A stretch of 64,000 bases of DNA from Atrichornis clamosus (GCA_013400975.1 WBMZ01000203.1:62001-126000), one strand, 5' to 3'. Counted from the first letter of the stretch, positions 23,687 to 34,914 are shown. Notes: generated by a model not told the origin, from the sequence alone. Made by a program: numbers and translations.

Positions 23687-25647
23687 CCTGTCCTTGTGTG
23701 CCAGCTCTTGTCCACAGCTCTGCTGTTGGGTGACATCTATATCTAGGCAGGGAAAAAGCTGACAATTGCATGTGGCAGGTCAAGAGCATTCATAGTGTCC
23801 TCCCAGCGTGGTGGGCTTGGGGCACAGCACAGGAGACCCTGCTGTCCCTAGCCCCAGTGTGTCACCCTGGGGTCCTGCCTGGTGACTCTGGGGTCAGCTT
23901 TGGCTCAGCACTTCTGCCAGCCATGAAATGCCCCAGCTCAATCAGCACATGAAATCCTGGCCTGGCCTCACACTGGGTGGGAGCTGTGGTGACCTCGGGG
24001 CCTGGAGCCCCCTGTGACCCCACCCTGTGCCTGCCCCGAGCTGCCCCACACCCTCCTGGGCAGGGGCAAACAGTGGCAGGCCCTGAGACATCACCAGCAG
24101 GTACCAGGGAGCTGTGGCGTTTCTGCCACAATTAGATATTTAATAAACTTCTTAAATAAATAATATTAATGTAATATTAAAAATTATTTACTGAGTAAGC
24201 GAGTGCTCAAGCAGGTGCCAGGTTTCCAGGCAGAGCTGGCGTGATGAAGCTGTGGCTGTGTGCCACAGCCCTCAGGGCTGGCCAGGGTGGCCTTTGCCAG
24301 CCTGGCCTGGTGGGGATGGATGCACATGGGCATCCCACGGGACGGAAATCCCACTGTGCTCAGCATGGAGCATGGAGAGAGCCTCAGGGGCCAGGGTCCA
24401 TTCATTGCCCAGCTGGACATCACCCCCTCTTTGTGTTGTTTCCCTAACTTGTGTTATTATGCTTTAATGATCCAGGTAAAGGAGGTGTCTGGATAATTTA
24501 ATCGGGAGCACTGGAGGATAACAGGATGGCCGAGGCTTTGCTGTGGTTGTGGCGGTGGTGGGGTCAGAGAAACAACTCTGTCATGTCTCAGTGCCCAAAC
24601 CCTTCCCCCAGGGAAGCCAGGGACTGTCTTAGGACACAGAGCAGGGAGTCCTCCCTGACCTCCAATTCATCCTGGTAAGAGGCTCTATGAGCCTCAGCTG
24701 AGTCATCCCGGAGTGAGTGGGAAGCTGGGCAGGACCCCTGAGCAATCTGGAGCTGGGCATGGCTGTGGCCCATGGTCTGCCTTGTGCCTCTGGGACAACT
24801 GAAGGCATCAGGGGCTTGAGACCTGCTCCAGGGGACAGGTAGTGTCACACTGCTGCCCTGGCCATGTCAGGGAGGGAGAGCTGGCTGTTGCAGGGCTGCT
24901 TCATGATCCATTGCTCCCTTCTGCATCTGGGGGTGGCAGAGATCAGAGCCCCTCAGGTCCAGGGGATCCCATCCAGGGGGAAGGCTCCCTTGATTTCTCA
25001 TTTTCTGCCTTGTAGAGCAGATGTTGTACCTCCCAAAGCATCTGAGAGACTGCAAAAGGCATGGCCATCTCACAGGGATAAATAAAAGGGTGCCTGAGCC
25101 CCAGAACTGCGGTGCCCAGGCCAGCCACCTTCCTAGGATGCTGGGGCTGGAGAAGCCACTTCACTGGGAGGCAGGTCTGAGCTGCTGGAGCACTGGGATG
25201 TGTGTGGACACATGGTGCCTCCCTGTATCCTTCCCATTGCACGCTGCCTAGAGCAGAGGGGTTTCCCCAGGGTGGAGGACCACTCACAGGCACCATGGCC
25301 CCTTGGCTGACAGGGCTGTGAACGTGAACTGGAATTGACCCTCTAAAAGCACCCACATCAGTGTGCCAAGCCCTGCAGCACTCAGCTGTCCCCTCTTACT
25401 GCACCGAGCTCCTGATGGCATTTTATGGCCTGTTAATGCCCTTTAATGTCTCTGGACCAAAAGGCATTTTCTCCACACAAATAACACTCTGCACCTTTTG
25501 GCTGCCATTCCTGTGCCTCGCCAGTAGCTTGGCAGTCATTAATGAAATTAATGAGTGCTGACCTCCCCCCACACTGCAGGGAATGTGCTTTCCCAGGGGT
25601 AAAACAGTGATGAGATGGAGCAGAGACCCACCAAGGGCTGGGATGAG
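23687..25647 (+). other. Intron 1, stretch without recognised features
   Basis: No exon recognised. An AT-rich block at 24128-24192 (with taataaac and several TTTA/TAAT words) and the palindromic TTAATGAAATTAATGA near 25539 stand out from GC-rich surroundings and could be conserved homeodomain-type elements or chance. Confidence 0.4.
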
Positions 25648-26263
25648 AGGCTGGATGTGAACGACAGTGTGTGCTGGCAGCCCAGAGAGCCAGTAGCATC
25701 CTGGGCTCATCCCACAGCAAGGGCAGCAGATGGGGGGGATTCTGCCCCTCTGCCCTGCTCAGGTGAGACCCCACCTGCAGAACTGCCTCCAGCCCTGGGG
25801 TCCAACATCACAAGGACATGGAGCTTTTTCAGCAAGTCCACAGAAGGCCATGGAGATGCTCTGGAGCCAGGCTGGGAGAGCTGGTGGAGTTCGCCTGGAA
25901 AAGAGAAGGATCCAGGCAGACCTCAGAGCCCCTTCCAGTGCCTAAAGGAGGTCCAAGAGAGCTGGAAAGGAACTTTGGACAAGGGCCTGGAGGGACAGGA
26001 CAAGGGGGAATGGCTTCCCACTGCCAAAGGGTAGGGTTACGTGGGATACTGGGAAGGAATTCTTCCCTGTGAGGGTGAGGAGGCCCTGGCACAGGTTTCC
26101 CAGAGAAGCTGGGGCGGCCGCAGCCCTGAAAGTGTCCAAGGCCAGGTTGGACGGGCCTTGGAGCAACCTGGGCTAGTGGAAGGTGTCCCTGCCCATGGCA
26201 GGGGATGTAATGGGATGGGTTTTAAGGTCCCTTCCAACCCAGACCTGTCTGGGATTCCATGAC
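25648..26263 (+). mobile_element. CR1 LINE, 3' part
   Basis: Plus-strand CR1 starting within the reverse-transcriptase tail (ctggatgtgaacgac, then gctggcagcccagagagcc). It continues through the linker and the 3' UTR (aaggaattcttccctgtgag near 26055, ggaaggtgtccctgcccatg near 26177). It ends near tttaaggtcccttccaaccc and a degraded octamer (gggattccatgac). The reading frame is broken. Its end lies about 350 bp before the exon 2 acceptor of TP53INP2. Confidence 0.92.
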
Positions 26264-26616
26264 AATGCTCTGTTCTCCTCGCCCTGCCTGCTACAAGGGA
26301 CTCAGGGTGTTTGCCTGAGTTAGGGACAGTGTTTGGCTCTGTCCCTGCCAGCTCTGGGGGATGGCTCCCCTGGGACACCCCACCCATGAGGATGGGGGCT
26401 CGATGCAGGCACAGGCACCCAGCCCTTCACTGCTGCTTTCACACATGACACCCAATGCCCTTGGAGGGGCCACCAGCTGGGACAGCCCATGGCAGAGATC
26501 AGTGCCAGAGCCCCCTTTTTGCTGTCCCTTCCAGCCTGTTGGAGCCCCTGGGACGCAGAAGGGCCACACTGCCAGCCTGTCTTAATGTGTTATTCCTTTT
26601 CCTCTCTCTTTTACAG

Positions 26617-26826
26617 GCCTTTGCACTGAAGCCAAGTGAAGAACCTCACAACTGCACTACACACCACTTAGCTCTGATTTCTCTGGCAGCCAAACATCTC
26701 TGTCACCACTTAGACCTCGAGGGCTGTTTTTCCCCTTCCTGCCCATCACTCCTGTGTCTGTGCCTGGAAGCTGGTGCCCAGCAGTAGCTCTATCCCACTG
26801 TCCATCTCCCTGGACCACTCCCCACC
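26617..26826 (+). other. TP53INP2: TP53INP2 exon 2, 5' UTR part
   Basis: Begins after a clean acceptor (cctctctcttttacag, 26616). No ATG occurs in these 210 bases before the start codon, so no upstream ORF competes from this exon. The start codon context is CCCACCATGT, a good Kozak match. Confidence 0.75.
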
Positions 26827-26950
26827 ATGTTTCAGCGTCTCACCAGCCTCTTCTTCAGCGACAGCAACAGGCCAGAGGGCCTGGAGGAGCCCAAACCCTT
26901 TGTTGAGGAGGAGGAGGGGGAAGATGGCTGGCTCATAATTGATCTTGCAG
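26827..26950 (+). CDS. TP53INP2: TP53INP2 coding exon 2 (N-terminus, LIR motif)
   Basis: Encodes residues 1-41 plus one base. It runs from the Kozak ATG to the donor GTGAGG at 26951. The peptide GEDGWLIIDLA contains the LC3-interacting region (W35 to I38) preceded by acidic residues, as LIR motifs require. The N-terminal MFQRLTSLFF is conserved across the family, including TP53INP1. Confidence 0.95.
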
Positions 26951-29900
26951 GTGAGGAAAGCAGCAGAACTGGCTTCCCACAGCCTCTGTTGCACCTTGTC
27001 TCTCCAGAGCTGGGCAAACCCTTGAGATGTCAGCAGATGAGCTTATACCACATGGGATCAGCTCTGCCCTTCATCCTTCCTCCCTGATTCCCTTGCCCTG
27101 CCCATGGTGCCCAGCCCTATGGTCACCACAGCAGCCCCTGAGCTGTTCCTCCTTTTTCCCTTTCCTCTCCCAGTGATGGTTCTCAACTTTCTGCAAGTGT
27201 GGGAGCAGTGTCAGCTTCTCCAGCTGGGGTTGCTGCTGTCCAGGAACCTCCAGGTGCCTCTGTGCCAGGAGGGGACCCTGGCAAGGCACCAGCCAGGGTG
27301 ATCACCCCGGGTTTTGCTGTGATCCTGCCCACTGGGGATTGGTGGGGTGGGGGACCAGCCCTTGCAGGCTCTGCCCTGGCTGTGACACTGCCATGGCCTT
27401 GGCTGAGCTGTGCCCTGGGCAGCACTTTTCCAGGAGGAGCCAGGCTCAGCTGCCTGCCCTGCCCCTGCTGAGAGCAAGCCGGGAGCCTGGGGAAGCCCCA
27501 GTCTCAGGGCACTGGTGGGGTGATTGGTGAGGACAGGTGGCTGTGGTGTCTGCCTGTCCCAGCTGGGGTTGTGCCACCAGTTATCCCCCATACTTGGGGA
27601 GCAAATCTCAGCTCCAAAGGGCTTATCTTCCCAAATCATTCCCAGTGCCCATGCCAAACACAAGGGATGTTTGGCACCAAGTCCCTGTACCTAAAGAGCC
27701 CACAGGGCTGCCCATTCCCAGAGCCATCCAAATTCCTGTTTGACACCAACTAGGCAGATTGAATTCCTCCTGTGCAGATCTTCTCCACCTTGGAGTTTCT
27801 GTTCTAGATTGATGACTCAGCCGATTGCAATATTTTTATTACCTTTTCCTTGTGAATCCAGCAGCGATCAGAGACAAACCCTCCTGCCTGTGCAGAAGCT
27901 CTGCTTTGGCAGCCCCTGATTAGTTGTGATGCCCCAGCCCAGGGAACCATAGATGTATCCTGCAGGTTTAGGAAGAGGGTTTTGTCCTCCCTCTTGCAGG
28001 CAGCAGGTCTCTGAGCTGATGCTCCCTGCCTGTTCCCTGTGCTTGTTTTTGTGATTTGCGTTGTTCATTAGGGTTTTCCCCCATAGGCAGTGACCTGGAG
28101 AGGAGACCAGAGCAGGGACAAGCCTGAGATGGGGGCAGGGCCAGCTGTGTGGGAGCACTATGGAGAACTGCTGGAGGTGATGGGTGGTGTGGGCATAGGC
28201 AGCTGTGGAGGATTCCCTGTCCTCTGGGCATTCAGGTGACTGTTCAGAGAGGGTCACAGCAGTGATGTGGCAGGGGGCTGTTGCAAGGAAATCCCTGGAG
28301 CAGCGGGCATGCAGCAGCCACATGTCTGGGCCAGCTGGCAGCAGCTGCAGTGTGCCTAAAGCATGCCAGGAGGAGCCAGGACCTTTCCCTGGGCTGTGCC
28401 CTGATCCCCGTGTCGAGAGTGCAGCTGGCTCAGAGGGGATCAAGGCTTGACTCTGGCACAAAACACTCCCATGTTTTTCCAATGAAGTGCCTCAACTCTC
28501 TGTGCAGTGCTGGCAATGTCTGCCTGTGAATCCCACCCCACTGCTAACTTCTGTCGGCTCAGCTGCCGGCTGTTCCCACAGCAATCCCTGAGCAGTGGGG
28601 CACCGAATTCTGTCAGCACTGTTTCTGGGGCATGAGTTATACCAAGCACTCCAAGAACCAAACCCAGCCCCCTCCTTCCCCTTGGAACCATGGTGGCCAG
28701 CAGCAGCTCCCAGCCTGGCTCCCTCCCAGCAGCAGAGTGGCAACCTCCGGATTCAGCCCCTGACAGCCTGGTCATTGCCTCATGTGTTGCAAAATGCACC
28801 GAAATTACTCAGACCTTCCCAGAATGTTTCAAATGCCACTGTCACCCTCTTGTTCAGCCTGGCTCTGCTCAGCACCCAGGGAGGGAGCAAAGAGCATTTC
28901 TCAGGATGTGGCTACATCACCCAGGGATTTGAGGATCCCAAAATATTGCTTGTGACATTAAAACCCACCTTGGCAAAGGATGGGGACAGGTAGCCCTGGA
29001 CAGGCTGCACTGGGCCCCTGCCCTGTGCCCACAGCCCCCTGTTGTGGGAGTGCTGCTGGGCCAGGGTCGCTCCAGCCAGGCACGGTGGCTGTCTCCAGGC
29101 TGACAAATAATCTCCAGCCCAGCATGTCAACAACTATTAATAGACTGATATCCACTGACCTGGAGAAACACGTTCCTGTGTTTGCAAGGCCAACTGTGGC
29201 CTGTCCTGAGCCCTGGGCTGGGACACCAGCTGCGGGGGGAGCTGGGGATGCACCAAGCCAGGAATACCTGGCCCCATACTCTGCATTTCCCCATGCAAGA
29301 ACTCATCAATCTGTGCTTCCTCCTGCTCTCTCTCCCACTTACAGGGTCACATGTGTCCCCACAGACACTGCACTGCCTCCCCCCTCACCAACACCAATTC
29401 CTTCAAATTTCCCTGACGAGTCTGGGAGGGGGTGGTGCATCCTGATGAGCCCAACATTAGGTGCAGGCTCCCTTCCCATTACATCACCAGTAATTCCAAG
29501 TGCAGGCAGCCCAGAAAAACACCAGCCCAAGTACTTTTGCCAGGTAGAGATGAGGAAGGGAAGGCATGGAAGGCTGGGAAGTATCAGCTCCTGGATCAGC
29601 TACTCAAAATTTGGCCTCTAACAGGCTGAAGGCACAGTGAAAACCTTTGCTGAAGAATTTATTCCTATGATTTGTTCCAGAGAAGAGGTGTGGACTGTTT
29701 TTCCCCTCTGTGTGTGCTTGTTTCCATGTTTGCGAAGTGCTGGGTTGTGTTTGTGAGCACAGGCGTGTCGGCATTCCCCCGGCACGGCACGGCTTGGCTC
29801 AGGTGCCATCAGGACAGGTGAAAGCAGCGTTTCTTGGTGGCTGAACTTCTCTCCTTTCGAGAGGGAAAAACACCATTGCTGCAGTAAACCCTGCTGGTCC

Positions 29901-32225
29901 CCCCACTTTTTGGTTCAACTTGTCTTGGTTCAACCGTTTCTGTCCAAAGCCGGGTCCCCGGAGCGGGGTGTTCTGGCTGGGGCGCGGTGCGGGCATCGCC
30001 GCGTGTCCGTCCCCGCGGGCGCCGTGCCCGCGCATAGCGGTGTGGTGGCGGTGGGTGTCTCTTGCACTAACGATGCCCCTTTCTCTCCCCCTCCCTCCCC
30101 ACTGTACATGGTATGTGTGTGTTTCCCCGCTGCGCCCCGCATGGCTCTGCACCCCCGCCCCAGGCAGCCGTGCCCGCCCCGGCCCCGCCCGGCGCCCGGG
30201 TGCTGGCGGTACCGGGCGCTCGGCGCGACCCCGCCCGACACCCCCCGGTCCGCCACCGCCACTGACCGCTTCCCCGGCTCCGGCCGGTCCCTGCTTGATG
30301 GACGAGAGTTGGTTTGTCACCCCTCCCCCCTGTTTTACTGCAGAGGAGCCCGGGCCCGACGGCGTGGGGAGCAGCCCCATGGAGGACCTGCTCATCGAGC
30401 ACCCCAGCATGTCCGTCTACGTCACCAGCACCTTCGAGGTGGATGGAGAGGGCCCCGAGGACGACGCTGCAGCGTGAGTGCACTTTGAGGGTGTTCGGGG
30501 GGCTGGCAGCCCAGCACCCACTGAGGGACCAGGGTGGATGGTCAGTCCTGCCATCCCAAATTGTCGCCTACACCCAGGACCGTTTCACCGATGGGTATAG
30601 CGGGGCAGTGGAGGACATCAGTGTCCCCACACCCCACCTCAAGGAGTACCCTGCACATGTGGCAGGGTGCCCCAGCTGGCACTGTGCATTGATGGCAGTC
30701 CCCATGTCCCAAAGTCCTCTACTAAGGGGGTCTCAGTAGCATGTTCAGATGGCCTTGGATGCAGGACCATGAGCTTGGCACCAGGTTGTGGTGGGAGAGG
30801 GCTGTGACCCTCTCCCTTGCCTCCTGCAGGGTCTCCTGGCACAGCCACCCATGCTGGTGCCACTCATGCTGATGCCACCGATGCCAATGCCACCTGTCAC
30901 CCCATCACACACGCAGGGGTATTTGCCAGACAAGGCTTACACTGAAGTTTTGCATGGGTATGGTATGAGCCAAGCAAAACAAACCTAATGGGACAGAGTG
31001 GCCTTTGGGCACAGTGACACCCTGAAGACCCCTGGGTCCCCCAGGCTGGAGGGTGCTGCAGCCCTGCCCCTATTCCCCCTCCTGGCCCCACACTGGCCCA
31101 AGCACCGGGGTATCCCACAGCTGTGGGAAGTGGGACACCACCAGCTTCTCCTTGCCCGAAACTCCAGCTTAGCCATGGGGAAATTAAACAGAAATGCCCC
31201 AAATGGCCCCTGTGACCCCCCAGGCCTGTGAGCTGGAGCCCTCAACCCATTCCTGGAGCTTTGCCCTCTCCTCAGGGCTACCCTTCACTGCCCAGCAGCC
31301 AGGGAAAACCTGGATCATTCACACGCTCAGCCCGACTGCTGCTGGATGAACCCTGGCTGCCACCATGTCACGGGGGCCCTGCTGCCCCCCAGCCTTAGCC
31401 CCACAAGAACACCCATCAGTGGGGCAGGGAAGGAGTAGGAATTTGGGGTGAACTTTGCCCCAGGCCAGGAGACACTGTTCCTGGCTATGGGACAGCATTC
31501 CTAGTTAGGGGACACCATTCTTGGCTAGAGAACATATTATTTCTGGTTAGGTGACACTGGTCCTGGCTAGTGGACACCATTCCTTCATGAATTCCCTCTT
31601 TACAAAGTCTCCCTGAGTGCCACAGCTTGATCTCCAGAGCTTCAGGGGCTCCTCAGTGCTGGAGAAGGGCTAAAGGGTTCTTGAGACTAGTCGGGTTCAA
31701 AGGGATCCCAGCGGGATGGAGACAGACTGGGCTCAAGGGAGTCAGTCACAGTGGAGGACTGTGGAAACGCCCTGTTCCTGGTGGTGTCTGGATTTCTCCA
31801 GGTGTCCCAGAGCCTGCCTTGTGCTCGAGCATCCCTCCCCTTGGCAGGCTGTTGGGGCGGAAGGGCTGTCCCGGGGCACTGCGTGCGGGGCGGGGGTTGG
31901 TGCTCTTGGTGCCCTTCCTGCCGGGTGGGCGAGGGCAGTGGTGGCCGCGCTGACCCCGCTGTCTCTCCGCAGGGATGTGCCGGAGCCGCGGCCGGAGCGG
32001 CCCGTGGCGCACCACGGCCGGGCGCTGGCGGTGAAGGCGGCCGCGCTGGACAAGGTGGGGCAGGCACAGCGGGTGCAGCGGGCCAAGCAGCTGGCGGACC
32101 GGCACCGCCTGGGCCAGAAGGCGCTGCAGCGGCAGAACCGGGCCCGGCAGCGCCCGCCCCGCCGCGCCAAGCAGCTCCCCGGGGCCTTCGTCCACCAGCC
32201 CTGCCAGCGCCACTGCAACTACTGA
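26827..32225 (+). CDS. TP53INP2: TP53INP2 (DOR), autophagy and nuclear receptor cofactor
   Basis: Spliced CDS of three coding exons: 26827-26950, 30164-30473 and 31973-32225 (687 nt, 228 residues; the human protein is 220). Exon phases agree (1, then 2) and every junction is GT/AG. The N-terminus begins MFQRLTSLFF, and an acidic stretch (EEEEGED) leads into the LIR motif W35-L-I-I38, which binds LC3/GABARAP proteins; W35 and I38 hold the same positions as in human. Conserved blocks follow: MDESWFVTPPPCFTAE (87-102) and MEDLLIEHPSMSVYVT (114-129), then a basic, amphipathic C-terminus (RAKQLADRHRLGQKALQRQN, about 171-190) ending QPCQRHCNY. Family knowledge: the protein shuttles between nucleus and autophagosomes, promotes autophagosome formation and coactivates thyroid hormone and other nuclear receptors. 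Odd: residues 42-83 are Arg/Pro-rich and lack the DSY-type sequence expected after the LIR, so the exon 3 acceptor is the least certain boundary. It faces NCOA6 tail to tail. Confidence 0.93.
26951..30163 (+). other. TP53INP2: TP53INP2 intron 2
   Basis: A 3.2-kb intron from GTGAGG to the acceptor ccccgccccag at 30163. It contains no recognised repeat. A possible stress-responsive element is noted at 27813-27831. A small missed exon encoding the DSY-type segment after the LIR cannot be excluded. GC content rises steeply over the last 250 bp. Confidence 0.65.
27813..27831. promoter_or_regulatory. Candidate ARE/AP-1 plus C/EBP site in intron 2
   Basis: TGACTCAGC (27813-27821) fits both the AP-1 consensus and the antioxidant response element form TGACnnnGC bound by NRF2/small Maf. 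It is followed two bases later by ATTGCAAT (27824-27831), a C/EBP-type palindrome. The pair lies in a less GC-rich patch of intron 2. Control by stress factors would be plausible for an autophagy gene, but this is motif inference only. Confidence 0.3.
30164..30473 (+). CDS. TP53INP2: TP53INP2 coding exon 3
   Basis: Encodes the split residue 42, residues 43-144 and two bases of codon 145. The donor GTGAGT at 30474 is strong. The acceptor at 30163 was chosen because it is the only nearby AG in the correct phase and follows a C-rich tract (gcacccccgccccag). The second half is unmistakable TP53INP2 (CLMDESWFVTPPPCFTAEEP and SSPMEDLLIEHPSMSVYVTS). The first about 40 codons (Arg, Pro, Gly, Ala) show little resemblance to the human protein except an ASPAPAGP-like end. 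The exon is extremely CpG-rich. Confidence 0.85.
30474..31972 (+). other. TP53INP2: TP53INP2 intron 3
   Basis: A 1.5-kb intron bounded by GTGAGT (30474) and ctctccgcag (31972). It carries the 21-bp minisatellite at 31468-31583 and no other recognised element. Confidence 0.8.
31468..31583. repeat. About 21-bp minisatellite in intron 3
   Basis: Roughly five and a half copies of a 20-22 bp unit close to GGGACACCATTCCTGGCTAG; unit starts are near 31468, 31489, 31509, 31529, 31551 and 31571. Units differ at several bases, so the array is not young. It is intronic. Confidence 0.88.
31973..32225 (+). CDS. TP53INP2: TP53INP2 coding exon 4 (C-terminus)
   Basis: Completes codon 145 and encodes residues 146-228 and the TGA stop (32223-32225). 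It reads as a basic region with LDKVGQAQRVQRAKQLADRH, then KALQRQNRARQRPPRRAKQ and the conserved terminal FVHQPCQRHCNY. The basic runs fit the nuclear/nucleolar localisation signal reported for the family. It is very GC-rich and CpG-dense, and a long antisense open frame over it is a by-product of that composition. Confidence 0.95.
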
Positions 32226-32342
32226 CCTCGCTCCCCCAGGGGCTCCCCCCGCGGCTGGCCCCGGCCCCCGGGAGTGCCGGCCCCCACGGACACCGGGGAC
32301 ACGGCGGCGGTTTCACTCCACACCCCACGCCCGCCTGGCCCA

Positions 32343-32403
32343 CACTCCTCATCTTCCTCCCGCCGCTCTCACCGTGCCTCTCACCCTCGATGCCGGCTGG
32401 GCC
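32343..32403. repeat. Duplicated 61-bp sequence, 3' UTR copy
   Basis: Starts CACTCCTCATCTTCCTCCCG and ends cgatgccggctgggcc, 118 bases after the TP53INP2 stop codon. It is nearly identical to 23619-23686 in intron 1 (two substitutions and a 7-bp length difference), in the same orientation. Confidence 0.85.
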
Positions 32404-34908
32404 ACAACCCCTGGAGCTGCCGGCATGGAGGGACAGGCCACCCCCATCTCCACAGCCTCGCCAGCCTTCACGTGGGAAATCAGTATTCCCGGTGACATCA
32501 CCTGTTCCCAAAATCCACCTGTTCCCGGTGAAGCCTGTTTGTCCTGATAAACCTGTGACATCAGTGCCTTTCCTCACATCACGACTCCATGTACAGCCTG
32601 GCTGGGATATCGTAGACACTGAGTGGGAGTGAAAAGAGCAATGAAGCCACAACATTTGGGATTTTTAGGAAAATCTCGTCAGTGACACTAAATAATGCTT
32701 CCGCCCTGCAAAACCAGCAAATACTCCTCTCCCTCCTTGATTTCTTAGCTACATTTTTACCATGATAAGACAACCCCCCTACTGCTGGTCCTGAAGGGCT
32801 TGTGATGGGAAGTGCTGGTGGAATCTCTGTGGCTGGGTCAGCCAGGCAGCTCCTGGTGCCTCACGGTGGTTTTTTTAAAAATCAACCTTAAAAGGAATCT
32901 CAGGAATCAAAGCACCGTCCCAGCACCGCGCCAGAGCCCTTGGCTACCATGCCAGGAGGGGTGGCCAGCCTGGATGGTATCACTGTGGCTGGTGGTGCCA
33001 TCGAGCGAACCCCTTCCACCTGGAGCTGGTCAACTGCCCCAGGCACACCTGTATCCCTACAGATACGCCTGTATATGTGTGTGTATATATTTCTCTGTAC
33101 CTTTATACTCAGAAGAGGCACTGTTAATCCAAGGAACATCATCTGCCTGGTGCCAGTCCCTGGGAGGGGAGAGGAGGCAGGGGTCTGCACAGCTTCCCCA
33201 AGGTGGCCAAAGCACGTCGATGGTGGTGGTGAAGGGATGCTGAAGAGGAGGCCGGAGGGAAGAGGCTGAAGTAAGGACAAAGATGGATCTGGGAGCCACT
33301 GCAATGGGTCAGGATGGGGCAGGCCTGAGCAAGAGGATTGCCGTGATGGGAGCTGTAACAGAAGCATCTTCTTTCCCCACTAAAAATTACATCCTTTCCC
33401 AAGAAGGGCCAAGTTCCACCATTAAGCAATGATAATCTTTAATGCAAATCCCTCCCCTCTCCATTATAGACTCCTTCTGCCTTTGGAAGAACATGGTCTA
33501 GACTTTTCACTGGCTCCAGCACCAGCTGAGATGGCTCCAAACGCAGCAGAAATGTGCTGGTCCTGCACAGCTCTCTCCTTTTAGGAACTGCTTTTGCACC
33601 CTGTGCCCTGGGTAAATGTCCTGCTTATGGCCAGCTCACAGCCTGGATCCTCACCCTCTGAGACAAGAAATACTGCCACAACCCCCCAGAAAATTGTGAT
33701 TTCACAGGAGTTTCCTCCACTCACCATGTTGCATCCCTTAGGATGGAAGGAATTATGGTGAGCCCAACCTCAGACAGCTGATAGTTATTATTGCTTTCAA
33801 TGAGATTAAAATCAAAATGAACCTTCTTACGAGCAACAGCCCCCAGCTCCAGGCCAGGGAGACTGGACCAGGAGCTGGATGGTGCTGCTCACCTGCAGCA
33901 TTTCCTCTTCACTGCCTTGGCATTCCCAAAAGCACAGAGCTGGGGAACTCCCTGCCCTCAGCATTGCCCTGCCCTCCGCAACCTGTGTCCCTTGCCAAGC
34001 CTGAGACCACACTGCAGATCACCCTGTCCCATCCCTGGTGTTCTTGGTGAAGAGACTGACATCTCCTGACTCCAGGGGAGCATTTGCATCCTTTGCTCCC
34101 TGGGCTTCACACTAAATGCCTTTTTTCCCCCTTAAGTGATGCATGGGATGAGCCGGGAGCAGGGCATGTGCAGGGGCGCTGGCACAGGTACTTGTGAGGA
34201 CAAGCAGGGGCTGAGCCCAAGCTCCCAGATGTCTGATGAGGTGCTGCCTTCCCCATCCCGCTCTTCCCGTGTCGCTGGAAGATCCGCTCTGTGGCCACTG
34301 GGCAGCAGCATTAGAGGAAGCATTTTCTCTCCAGCCCTAGTACACATCAAGAAGTGGAAAAGCCAAGCATTGTCCTGCCCCCAGCCTGGTCTCTGCTGCA
34401 AATTCTCCTCCTGCACACCCGAGTTGCTGTCAGTGCCTCCAGAGCACTCCAGAAGTCAGAAGCTGGCTGCAACCCCAGTGCCCCCTTGGCAGCTCCCTCA
34501 GGAATGGGCTGGGGGGAGCAGTGGCCCCGGGGCAGATCCTGCCATGTCTCATCTACCAGGCTCTCCTGTGCCCACTGGTCTGTTGGAAATGGTACCCCAG
34601 GAGGAATCCCTTACGGAAATCCTCCTCTGCATCCCGCTCATCTGCTGTGAGCCAGAAGCCCTTGGCCATGTTCTTGGGACACTCAACCATTCTGCCTCTG
34701 CCACCAGCATCTAGCCCCAGCACCCATTTCCAAAGGGCGATGCTGTTCTTCCATCCTGGTTTTCAGAAGCAAATTCAAACTGTTTTCTTTTCCTTTCTTC
34801 TTTCCGTGCCAGTCTGAGATGTCTTTTGTCACGCTGTGCCCAGCCAGCACAGGACATGAAGCAGAACTATTATCACACTTTATATCCAGAGTATGTTTAT
34901 AAAGGATT

Positions 34909-34914
34909 AATAAA
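34909..34914 (+). terminator. TP53INP2: Candidate TP53INP2 polyadenylation signal (proximal)
   Basis: AATAAA inside the AT-rich stretch tttataaaggattaataaat. Its distance from the stop (about 2.7 kb) is close to the human 3' UTR length. A T-rich element (aatgttttc) follows within 25 bases. Confidence 0.4.

Larger units (their letters stand above)
17677..26616 (+). other. TP53INP2: TP53INP2 intron 1
   Basis: An 8.9-kb intron from GTGAGT (17677) to a pyrimidine-rich acceptor ending ctctcttttacag (26616). It holds a CR1 remnant inside an AT-rich tract (18173-18263), two larger CR1 copies (21823-22560 and 25648-26263), and one member of a 61-68 bp duplicated sequence (23619-23686). Short TA microsatellite sequence lies at 18840-18855, and a very AT-rich stretch at 24128-24192. 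A homeobox-like palindrome (TTAATGAAATTAATGA, near 25539-25554) lies just before the third CR1. I see no coding exon. Confidence 0.65.

Noticed and set aside
30038..30163. Alternative exon 3 acceptor at 30037
   Set aside because: In phase, but it would place pyrimidine tracts and intron-like sequence inside the coding exon; the acceptor at 30163 is better placed.
31687..32655. 322-codon antisense open frame over TP53INP2 exon 4
   Set aside because: By-product of high GC opposite a real coding exon; no homology of its own.
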